From: an uncultured Deferribacteraceae bacterium
GTDB lineage: Bacteria > Chrysiogenota > Deferribacteres > Deferribacterales > Mucispirillaceae
Length of the DNA: 10,805 nt
Direction of reading: 5' to 3'
Assembly: GCA_947039055.1 (NCBI GenBank)
Contig: CAMQYB010000046.1
Location: 1-10,805 of the forward strand
The first letter of the stretch is position 1, and the number at the start of each line of letters is the position of its first letter. This document shows positions 1-6,182 of the stretch, piece after piece. The translations under genes and the position numbers were made by a program. A model generated the notes under the pieces. That model made no database searches. It had not been told where the DNA came from and worked only from the letters and a program-made list of their open reading frames with translations.

Positions 1-45
1 TACAATTAATTACTCTAGCTTACTAACCTTTTAGTTTGTAAAATT

Positions 46-123
46 TTATCCACATACCAATACTTTATCAACAACGATTATATCTCTAATTATAGTCTTA
101 CAAAAACTATCAATTTATCAATA
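46..123 (+). other. DnaA-box-like nonamer cluster
   Basis: One perfect DnaA-box consensus nonamer, TTATCCACA, lies at 46-54. Two related nonamers in the same orientation follow: TTATCAACA at 65-73 and TTATCAATA at 115-123. The surroundings are very AT-rich and contain no gene. Clusters of such boxes occur at replication origins and at DnaA-regulated promoters. Only the first box is a full consensus match, and AT-rich DNA gives such near-matches by chance, so a real DnaA site is only a possibility. No dnaA, dnaN or gidA neighbour supports an origin here. Confidence 0.25.
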
Positions 124-146
124 GGTAAACTACCACAATATAAATA

Positions 147-175
147 TTGACTTCAATATCATATTAGCATATTAT
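147..175 (+). promoter_or_regulatory. Putative sigma70-type promoter of the permease gene
   Basis: A -35 element TTGACT at 147-152 is followed after exactly 17 bp by a -10 element TATTAT at 170-175. An overlapping perfect TATAAT sits at 173-178, with a 20-bp spacing to the same -35. Transcription would start at about 182-186, just ahead of the ribosome binding site AAGGAG at 195-200. This is the only well-spaced promoter in the 206-bp leader. An inverted repeat covers the -10 region. Confidence 0.55.
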
Positions 176-189
176 AATATCATAATATG
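168..189. promoter_or_regulatory. Inverted repeat over the -10 region, candidate ArsR operator
   Basis: CATATTAT (168-175) and ATAATATG (182-189) form a perfect 8-bp inverted repeat with a 6-bp spacer. The repeat covers the -10 box and likely start point of the permease promoter. ArsR/SmtB repressors typically bind such AT-rich imperfect palindromes at or near the promoter and block RNA polymerase, and an ArsR gene lies downstream. That this protein binds this site is inference. AT-rich composition raises the chance of a coincidental palindrome. Confidence 0.4.
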
Positions 190-206
190 GTTACAAGGAG
201 ACACTT

Positions 207-1655
207 ATGGATTTTGGAGAATTATTAATAAATATATTTATTAAAATGACATGGTTATCAGATCTGATATTCTATGTATTTGGAGTTTTAAATTTGGATT
301 TAAATCAAAAGATAGTTATATCGTTGCACTTTTTTTTATATGAAGTTGTGAAAATTTTCATATTGATATCGGTTATTATTTTTATTATATCATATATTCA
401 ATCGTATTTTTCATCAAATAAAATTGAAAAGATGTTGATTAAATATAAAGGTATTAGAGCGAACTTAATCGGTGCAGGGCTTGGAATTATATCACCATTC
501 TGTTCGTGTTCGTCTATCCCGATATTTATAGGTATTGCAAGAACTGGCGTTCCGATCGGTGTATCGTTCTCGTTTCTGATAGCTTCACCATTAATAGATT
601 TAGCCTCACTAATATTTTTAATCACAATTTTTGGTGTAAAGATCGGTATAATTTATACGGTAATCGGTGTCATTTTAGCCGTTACTGCAGGAACTATTAT
701 CGAAAAACTGAACCTAAGAAAAGAATTACTGTTAGACAATAACGGTGGTGGTTGTGGATCTGCAATTAGTGGTAGTGGTAGTGGTGATACAGTTACTAGT
801 AGTTGTAGTAGCGGTGTGGTAAGTAACAGCCGTTGTGGTAGTGGCGACAATAAAAGTAGTGCGTTAGGCGATAGCGATAACAAAACTGCTTGTTGCAGTT
901 CTAAGCTTGATAACGATATTCACGACAATAAAAGTAGTGCGTTAGGCGATAGCAATAACAAAACTGCTTGTTGCAGTTCAACATTAGATAACAATATTCA
1001 CGACAACAAAAGTAGTGCGTTAGACGATAGCAATAACAAAACTGCTTGTTGTAGTTCAACATTAGATAACAATATTCACGACAATAAAAGTAGTGCGTTA
1101 GACGATAGCAATAACAAAACTGCTTGTTGCAGTTCAACTCCTGACACCACTCCAAACGATACCACCACCTCATGTTGTGATAGTGGTGATAGCAATAATA
1201 TAAACATAAACACAAACATAAAACAGCTTACAAAGAAAGATAGAGTTACCTACTCTAAAACACAGATGTTATCTATACTTAAAAAGACGTGGATATATAT
1301 AGTTATAAGTATTGCGATCGGAAGTGCTATTCATAATTACATACCTGAGCAGTTAGTAGAAAGTTTTATTAGTTCTACAAAATATATCTCAGTTCTTTTA
1401 GCAACCGTTGCAGGAGTGCCTATATATACAGATGAGATGTCTGCAATGATTATAGGTAACGCATTTTACAATAAAGGTATGCCACTTGGAACAGTTTTAG
1501 CGTTTATGTTGAGTGCAGCTGCGTTATCAATTCCATCTATGATTATCTTAAAAAGTGTTATGACTAAAAAACTGTTATTTATATTTATTGCATTAGTCAC
1601 AGTTGGGATTATAATAATAGGATACATATTTAATCTGATATCGTTTATATTTTAA
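207..1655 (+). CDS. ArsP/COG0701-type permease with Cys-rich repeat linker
   Basis: This is a predicted polytopic inner-membrane permease of the ArsP/YraQ (DUF318, COG0701) family. Some members export trivalent organoarsenicals; others are uncharacterised. The N-terminal half (about residues 39-170) has membrane segments and the family hallmark PFCSCSS, with C99 and C101. The C-terminal half starts at about residue 361 and carries the second hallmark, VAGVPIYTDEMSA, at about 401. The two halves are joined by a long hydrophilic linker (about 174-350) with 13 cysteines. It contains a 26-residue tandem repeat with an ACCSS core, which makes the protein (482 aa) longer than I would expect for the family. 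The ATG start is supported by AAGGAG at 195-200 with 6-nt spacing. The substrate is not proven. An arsenic-type compound is suggested by the neighbouring ArsR gene. Confidence 0.85.
   Translation: MDFGELLINIFIKMTWLSDLIFYVFGVLNLDLNQKIVISLHFFLYEVVKIFILISVIIFIISYIQSYFSSNKIEKMLIKYKGIRANLIGAGLGIISPFCSCSSIPIFIGIARTGVPIGVSFSFLIASPLIDLASLIFLITIFGVKIGIIYTVIGVILAVTAGTIIEKLNLRKELLLDNNGGGCGSAISGSGSGDTVTSSCSSGVVSNSRCGSGDNKSSALGDSDNKTACCSSKLDNDIHDNKSSALGDSNNKTACCSSTLDNNIHDNKSSALDDSNNKTACCSSTLDNNIHDNKSSALDDSNNKTACCSSTPDTTPNDTTTSCCDSGDSNNININTNIKQLTKKDRVTYSKTQMLSILKKTWIYIVISIAIGSAIHNYIPEQLVESFISSTKYISVLLATVAGVPIYTDEMSAMIIGNAFYNKGMPLGTVLAFMLSAAALSIPSMIILKSVMTKKLLFIFIALVTVGIIIIGYIFNLISFIF
846..1138 (+). repeat. 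78-bp in-frame tandem repeat, about 3.75 copies
   Basis: Copies begin at 846, 924, 1002 and 1080. The last stays recognisable to about 1138, after which the sequence diverges; a decayed trace (GDSNN) reappears near 1185. Each unit encodes 26 residues of the type DNKSSALxDSxNKTACCSS plus a short DNxIH tail. Copies 2 and 3 differ at only three bases, so the duplication is recent. Because 78 is a multiple of three, gain or loss of a unit keeps the frame and changes the cysteine number by two. A simple GGTAGT-rich stretch precedes it at about 770-845. Confidence 0.95.
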
Positions 1656-1695
1656 ATAAGTAAAAACTTGTATCGCTTGTTATCAAATAATTGAA

Positions 1696-1732
1696 CCACT
1701 GTAACTTTGTAAATTTTACAGTGGGGTTTTTT
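1696..1732 (+). terminator. Rho-independent terminator after the permease gene
   Basis: CCACTGTAA (1696-1704) and TTACAGTGG (1716-1724) form a perfect 9-bp stem with an 11-nt loop. The stem is followed by GG and six T residues at 1727-1732. It begins 41 bp after the permease stop codon. It probably ends the permease transcript and separates it from the ArsR gene, which would then need its own promoter. Confidence 0.9.
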
Positions 1733-1813
1733 ATAATATCAGTTATTTATAATTTTTTAGCATTTGTAACTGATCGTATTCACAACATCTACTATTTGTA
1801 ATTATAGAATATT

Positions 1814-1866
1814 ACAACTCTTGATCATTTACAACTGTTGATCGATCGTACCAACTAGTATCTAAT
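1814..1866 (+). promoter_or_regulatory. Putative ArsR-gene promoter with direct repeat
   Basis: A 13-bp direct repeat, ACAACTCTTGATC at 1814-1826 and ACAACTGTTGATC at 1831-1843 (12 of 13 identical), has a 17-bp period. The second copy ends in TTGATC (1838-1843), which is 17 bp from TCTAAT (1861-1866). These could be the -35 and -10 boxes of a promoter for the ArsR gene starting at 1920. The repeat could be an activator or repressor site. The box matches are moderate, so this is tentative. Confidence 0.35.
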
Positions 1867-1919
1867 ATCACAAAAAGCATTTAATTTAATATCGTCACAT
1901 TTTAAGAGGTTAATATATT

Positions 1920-2180
1920 ATGGAGAAAGAGTTAAAAATATTCAAAGCGTTAGCACATCCGTTAAGAATGGATATCATTAATCTACTATCAGAAAGTGGA
2001 GAATTATGTGTTTGTGTTATTCAAGAGAAATTTAAAGTATCGCAATCTAATCTATCACAACATCTAAAAATATTGAAAGATGCAACTATATTGAACTCAA
2101 GAAAAGATGGTGGTTGGGTTTATTACTCTTTAAAAAATAAGATTATCTCAGATATTTTAAAACAATTAAAGAAATATTAA
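1920..2180 (+). CDS. ArsR-family metalloregulatory repressor
   Basis: This is a small winged-helix DNA-binding protein of the ArsR/SmtB family, which represses metal-resistance genes and releases DNA when it binds metal. It opens with the typical KALAHPLRMDIINLL helix. Next comes ELCVC at residues 28-32, whose C30 and C32 match the As(III)/Sb(III) CVC site of ArsR. The recognition helix VSQSNLSQHLKIL follows, and then the wing RKDGGWVYYSL. The usual Asp after CVC is Val33, and the third cysteine of the E. coli-type site is Gln35. At 86 residues it is shorter than many relatives and lacks a long C-terminal dimer helix. AAGAGG at 1904-1909 precedes the ATG by 10 nt. It likely controls the upstream permease gene and possibly itself; arsenic as the inducer is inferred from the CVC motif. 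Confidence 0.88.
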   Translation: MEKELKIFKALAHPLRMDIINLLSESGELCVCVIQEKFKVSQSNLSQHLKILKDATILNSRKDGGWVYYSLKNKIISDILKQLKKY

Positions 2181-2184
2181 ACTC

Positions 2185-2202
2185 TATATCATATATGATA
2201 TA
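2185..2202. promoter_or_regulatory. Perfect 18-bp palindrome after the ArsR gene
   Basis: TATATCATATATGATATA is a perfect palindrome starting 5 bp after the ArsR-gene stop codon and 134 bp before lepA. It lacks GC pairs and a T-run, so it is a poor terminator. It shares the ATATCATA core with the permease promoter region (177-184). It could be an operator for an ArsR-type protein or another dimeric regulator acting on the lepA leader. Function is not established. Confidence 0.35.
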
Positions 2203-2276
2203 AGGCATTTAACGTCTCTATTTGATAAATAAAAATTTTATCCGTACAACTGTTTTCAGTTTTAATGAAAAGATAC

Positions 2277-2304
2277 TTGAAATATATTCATATTATTGTA
2301 AGAT
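2277..2304 (+). promoter_or_regulatory. Putative promoter of lepA and the core operon
   Basis: TTGAAA at 2277-2282 is followed after 16 bp by TAAGAT at 2299-2304. Transcription would start at about 2311, giving a short leader that includes the lepA ribosome binding site GGAG at 2325-2328. No hairpin terminator is visible between the ArsR gene and lepA, so read-through from the ArsR gene is also possible. Confidence 0.45.
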
Positions 2305-2336
2305 AGTACGTTAAAGTTTATATTGGAGTCGTAAAA

Positions 2337-4139
2337 TTGTCATCAAATATACGTAATTTTTCTATTATAGCACATATCGATCACGGTAAGTCCACGATAG
2401 CCGATAGGCTTATCCAGTTTACTGGCGGTTTAGATGAAAGATCAATGAAGTCGCAAGTTCTTGACTCTATGGATATAGAAAGAGAACGTGGTATAACTAT
2501 CAAAGCACAAACTGTTTGTTTATCATACATAGCTGATGATGGTAATAAATATATCCTAAACTTAATCGACACCCCAGGGCATGTTGATTTTACTTATGAA
2601 GTTTCAAGATCACTCGCTGCTTGTGAAGGAGCGTTAATGGTTGTTGATGCGTCACAAGGTGTTGAAGCACAAACAATAGCCAATACAAATATGGCTGTTG
2701 ATCAAAATTTAGAGATCGTTCCTGTGATTAATAAAATAGATCTACCATCTGCTGATGTAGAGAAAGTTAAGGCAGAGATTGAAGACTCTATCGGGATAGA
2801 CGCATCTGAAGCTATCTTAGCATCAGCAAAAGAAGGTATCGGAACTAAAGAAATTTTAGAAGCGATAGTTAAAAATATACCCTCTCCATCAGGTGATCCT
2901 GAAGCTCCACTAAAAGCTATGATATTTGATTCATGGTATGATACTTACAGAGGGATAATCGTACTGATTAGAGTTATTGATGGTACGATTACTAAAGGTG
3001 ATAAGATCACTCTACTTTCAACTGGTCGTGATTACGAAACCTTAGAGGTTGGTAAATTTACTCCAGCAGCGATCGCTGTCCCTAAACTATCAGTTGGTGA
3101 AGTTGGATTTATTTCAGCATCAATTAAAGAGCTTACTGAGGTTAAGATTGGTGATACTGTAACTCATCAGAAACGTAAAACAACCTCTCCTTTCCCAGGG
3201 TTTAAACTTATTAAACCAGTTGTGTTTTGTGGATTATATCCTATCGACTCAACTGATTATCCAGCACTAAGAGAATCGCTTGAGAAATTAATATTGAACG
3301 ACTCAGCTGTAACATTTGAACCAGAGTCATCAGTTGCTTTAGGATTTGGATTTAGATGTGGATTTTTAGGTTTACTACACATGGAGATTATTCAAGAGAG
3401 ATTAGAGAGAGAGTTTAATCTTAATCTAATATCAACTGCTCCAACAGTTGTATTTAAAGTTTATAAAACAGACTCAACTATGATAGAGGTGGATAACCCT
3501 GCCGATATGCCTGATGCATCATGTATAGTTAAGATTGAAGAATCATTTATATCTGCAACACTTATACTTCCATCTGAATATCTTGGTGCTGTGATTAAAT
3601 TGTTGCAACAAAGAAGAGGATATCAAACTGATATGAGATATCTTTCTCCAACAAGAGTTATATTAGAGTATCAACTTCCTTTAATTGAAATAGTGATAGA
3701 TTTCTATGATAAATTAAAATCGTGTTCAAGAGGATACGCATCATTTGATTATGAGTTTTCAGAGTTTAAACAGAGTAACCTTGTTAAGCTTGATATTTTA
3801 ATAAATAAAGAACCAGTTGATGCTTTATCAATCATTGCTCATAGAGATCAGATCGAACATAAAGGTAGAATATTGGTTGAGAAGATGCAAGAAGTTATTC
3901 CAAGACAGATGTTTGAAGTAGCAATTCAAGCAGCGATCGGTAGTAAAGTTTTAGCTCGTAGTACTGTTAAAGCATATAGAAAAGATGTTATTGCTAAATG
4001 TTACGGCGGAGATATATCACGTAAAAGAAAACTACTTGAAAAACAGAAAGAAGGTAAGAAACGAATGAAACAGATCGGATCAGTTGAACTACCTCAAGAA
4101 GCTTTTCTTGCAGTCTTGAAAATCGGAGATGATAAATAA
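2337..4139 (+). CDS. lepA: Elongation factor 4 (LepA), ribosome back-translocase GTPase
   Basis: LepA is a ribosome-bound translational GTPase linked to back-translocation, initiation and 30S biogenesis. The G domain shows the P-loop AHIDHGKST (residues 12-20), the switch I motif RERGITIK (49-56), DTPGHVDF (78-85, catalytic His82) and NKID (132-135). EF-G-like domains follow. The LepA-specific C-terminal domain ends with CYGGDISRKRKLLEKQKEGK and the tail VELPQEAFLAVLKI. Its 600 residues match the family length, so it is complete. The start is TTG, chosen because GGAG at 2325-2328 lies 8 nt upstream and the protein then begins at the expected place, RNFSIIAHIDHGKST. It heads the core-gene run, and lepB follows 69 bp later, as in the lepA-lepB pair of many proteobacteria. 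Confidence 0.98.
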   Translation: MSSNIRNFSIIAHIDHGKSTIADRLIQFTGGLDERSMKSQVLDSMDIERERGITIKAQTVCLSYIADDGNKYILNLIDTPGHVDFTYEVSRSLAACEGALMVVDASQGVEAQTIANTNMAVDQNLEIVPVINKIDLPSADVEKVKAEIEDSIGIDASEAILASAKEGIGTKEILEAIVKNIPSPSGDPEAPLKAMIFDSWYDTYRGIIVLIRVIDGTITKGDKITLLSTGRDYETLEVGKFTPAAIAVPKLSVGEVGFISASIKELTEVKIGDTVTHQKRKTTSPFPGFKLIKPVVFCGLYPIDSTDYPALRESLEKLILNDSAVTFEPESSVALGFGFRCGFLGLLHMEIIQERLEREFNLNLISTAPTVVFKVYKTDSTMIEVDNPADMPDASCIVKIEESFISATLILPSEYLGAVIKLLQQRRGYQTDMRYLSPTRVILEYQLPLIEIVIDFYDKLKSCSRGYASFDYEFSEFKQSNLVKLDILINKEPVDALSIIAHRDQIEHKGRILVEKMQEVIPRQMFEVAIQAAIGSKVLARSTVKAYRKDVIAKCYGGDISRKRKLLEKQKEGKKRMKQIGSVELPQEAFLAVLKIGDDK

Positions 4140-4208
4140 TAATCTGCTTATCTCTACTATGAACTTAGTTTAGTTATCAGACATTTTAGGAAGGTATTAA
4201 ATAGTATT

Positions 4209-4796
4209 ATGAGTAAAGAAATAAAGAAACCTGGCACGGTTAGAGAAACTGTTGACTCTATTATAGTAGCATTTGTAATAGCGATGATAATAAGAACTTT
4301 CCTTGTACAAGCATATAAAATCCCAACAGGATCAATGCTAGACACGTTGTTAGTTGGAGATCACATATTAGTTAGTAAAGTAGCTTATCTATTCTCTGAT
4401 CCTGAAGTTGATGATGTAATAGTGTTCAAATACCCTCTTGATCCATCAATGGATTATATCAAAAGAGTTGTTGGAGCACCAGGAGATAAGATAGAAATTG
4501 TGAATAAACGTATAGTCAGAAACGGAGAAACAGTTGTATCTGATTTCACAAAATTTAACTCAGCTATTATCTATCCACCAGATGTATCAACAAGAGATAA
4601 TGTTAATGAATTTACTGTTCCAGAAAATACTTATTTTGTATTAGGCGATAATCGTGACTCAAGTTTTGATAGTAGGTTTTGGGGATTAGTTGATAAAGAG
4701 TTAGTTGTTGGTGAAGCTTTAATGATCTACTGGTCTTGGGGTCAAGGAGAGGAGTCTAAAGTTAGACTTGATAGAGTAGGCAAATTAATTAAATAA
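4209..4796 (+). CDS. lepB: Signal peptidase I
   Basis: This membrane serine protease removes signal peptides from exported proteins on the outer face of the inner membrane. A single hydrophobic anchor at about residues 17-33 is followed by the box B motif IPTGSML with nucleophile Ser42. The general-base Lys85 sits in YIKRVVGAPGD. Box E, GDNRDSSFDSRFWG, lies near residue 145. At 195 residues it is a compact form with one visible transmembrane segment, unlike the two-anchor E. coli enzyme. The best Shine-Dalgarno sequence, AGGAAGG at 4188-4194, is 14 nt from the ATG, which is long; I see no better in-frame start. It lies 96 bp before pyrH and is probably co-transcribed with lepA. Confidence 0.97.
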   Translation: MSKEIKKPGTVRETVDSIIVAFVIAMIIRTFLVQAYKIPTGSMLDTLLVGDHILVSKVAYLFSDPEVDDVIVFKYPLDPSMDYIKRVVGAPGDKIEIVNKRIVRNGETVVSDFTKFNSAIIYPPDVSTRDNVNEFTVPENTYFVLGDNRDSSFDSRFWGLVDKELVVGEALMIYWSWGQGEESKVRLDRVGKLIK

Positions 4797-4892
4797 TTTT
4801 CACTTGCTACTCAATACTAAACTATGTTGAATTAAATATTGAAAAATATTAATATACTGAATAAAATATAATAAGAGGTTTTGTAATACATT

Positions 4893-5609
4893 ATGGACAT
4901 TAAATACAATCGAATTCTTCTTAAACTGTCTGGCGAAGCGTTAATGGGTAATACAGGTTACGGTATTGATAATGATATTATAAAATATATCGCTGGAGAA
5001 ATTCAATCAATCCATTCTCTTGGTATAAAAATAGGTATTGTTATCGGTGGTGGTAATATTTTTAGAGGCGTATCGCTTGCATCTAAAGGTATGGATCGTG
5101 TTACTGCAGATCACATGGGTATGCTTGCAACGGTTATCAACTGTCTTGCTGTTCAAAGCATGTTAGAAGAAGTAGGTATTCCAACAAGAGTGCAATCAGC
5201 TGTTGAGATGCGTCAAATAGCAGAGCCTTACATAAGACGAAGAGCTATGCGACATCTTGAAAAAGATAGAGTAGTTATTTTTGCAGCAGGAACTGGTAAT
5301 CCATATTTTACAACCGATACAACAGCAACTTTAAGAGCATCTGAAATCAATGCTGAGATAGTTCTAAAAGCAACAAAAGTTGATGGAATATATTCTGCTG
5401 ATCCGAAAAAAGATAGCACAGCTACTAAATATGATGAAATAAGTTATTTAGATGTATTAACAAAACGATTAGAAGTTATGGATTCAACCGCAATTAGTAT
5501 GTGTATGGATAACAATATACCACTTATAATTTTTGATATGTTCGGTAAAAACAATCTATTGAATATAGTACAAGGCGAAAAAATCGGAACATTAGTTAAA
5601 GGAAAATAA
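4893..5609 (+). CDS. pyrH: UMP kinase (uridylate kinase)
   Basis: PyrH phosphorylates UMP to UDP with ATP in the cytoplasm, feeding pyrimidine nucleotide and UDP-sugar synthesis. It belongs to the amino-acid-kinase fold and is hexameric in characterised bacteria. Visible motifs are KLSGEALMG (residues 11-19), the glycine-rich GIVIGGGNIFRG (48-59), DRVTADHMGMLATVIN, the acceptor-site stretch AGTGNPYFTTDTTATLRA and the nucleotide-site motif KVDGIYSADPKKD. The length of 238 residues is typical. AAGAGG at 4873-4878 is the likely ribosome binding site, with a long 14-nt spacing to the ATG. It is followed by frr after only 13 bp, the common pyrH-frr pairing. The usual upstream rpsB-tsf genes are absent, and lepA-lepB take their place. 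Confidence 0.98.
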   Translation: MDIKYNRILLKLSGEALMGNTGYGIDNDIIKYIAGEIQSIHSLGIKIGIVIGGGNIFRGVSLASKGMDRVTADHMGMLATVINCLAVQSMLEEVGIPTRVQSAVEMRQIAEPYIRRRAMRHLEKDRVVIFAAGTGNPYFTTDTTATLRASEINAEIVLKATKVDGIYSADPKKDSTATKYDEISYLDVLTKRLEVMDSTAISMCMDNNIPLIIFDMFGKNNLLNIVQGEKIGTLVKGK

Positions 5610-5622
5610 AGGGAGAGATATC

Positions 5623-6180
5623 ATGCCTCAATCAGTAATTAAAAATTTAAACGAGAAAATTGAGAAAACAATAGTACACTATAAAGAAGAGCTTAAAGGT
5701 ATTCGTACTGGACGAGCGACTCTATCTATGTTTGATAATATTAAAGTAGATTATTACGGAACTCCAACTCCACTTGCAGGTGTTGCAACCTTATCTATTC
5801 CTGAGCCTAGAATGGTTACTGTAACTCCTTGGGAACCTACTTTAATTAAAGAGATTGAAAAAGCTATTCAAACTTCTCAAATGGGTTTCAATCCATCTAA
5901 TGATGGGAAAGTTGTAAGAATTCCTTTTCCTCAATTAACTGAAGATAGACGTAAAGATCTTGTGAAAATTATTAAAAAAATATCTGAAGATACTAAAGTA
6001 GCTATAAGAAATGAAAGAAGAGACGCTAACGAGCAGATGAAAAAACTTGAAAAAGATAAAGCTATCGGTGAAGATGATTCTAAAAAAATGTTAGATGATA
6101 TTCAAAAAATCACTGACGCTTCAATTAAAAATATCGACGACATAACTGTAGCTAAAGAAAAAGAAGTGATGGAGATTTAA
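5623..6180 (+). CDS. frr: Ribosome recycling factor
   Basis: RRF acts with EF-G to split the post-termination 70S complex so that ribosomes can start again. The tRNA-like two-domain protein is complete at 185 residues. It has the N-terminal helix with KGIRTGRA (residues 25-32), the domain II stretch VDYYGTPTPLAGVATLSIPEPR and the signature IRNERRDAN. Arg132 in this signature is at the position of the functionally important Arg132 of E. coli RRF. The C-terminal region is a Lys/Asp-rich helix. GGGAGAG at 5611-5617 gives a good ribosome binding site. The next gene, uppS, starts 2 nt after the stop, with its own Shine-Dalgarno sequence inside the frr 3' end, so the two are probably translationally coupled. 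Confidence 0.98.
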   Translation: MPQSVIKNLNEKIEKTIVHYKEELKGIRTGRATLSMFDNIKVDYYGTPTPLAGVATLSIPEPRMVTVTPWEPTLIKEIEKAIQTSQMGFNPSNDGKVVRIPFPQLTEDRRKDLVKIIKKISEDTKVAIRNERRDANEQMKKLEKDKAIGEDDSKKMLDDIQKITDASIKNIDDITVAKEKEVMEI

Positions 6181-6182
6181 CT

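Noticed and set aside
506..742. Alternative plus-strand frame inside the permease gene
   Set aside because: It overlaps conserved permease-coding sequence and its product has no recognisable motif.
846..1138. CRISPR-like repeated array
   Set aside because: The repeats are contiguous 78-bp units with no unique spacers, are in frame inside a permease, and have no cas genes near them.
901..1215. Minus-strand reading frame rich in Cys and Tyr opposite the permease repeat
   Set aside because: It is the antisense image of the 78-bp repeat. It has no ribosome binding site and no independent support.
2185..2202. Palindrome after the ArsR gene as a terminator
   Set aside because: It has almost no GC pairs and no T-run. 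It is kept only as a possible binding site.
4827..4872. Promoter before pyrH (TTGAAT with TATACT, or TATAAT at 4867-4872)
   Set aside because: Spacing is 20 bp or more, and use of the TATAAT would put the transcript start after the ribosome binding site.
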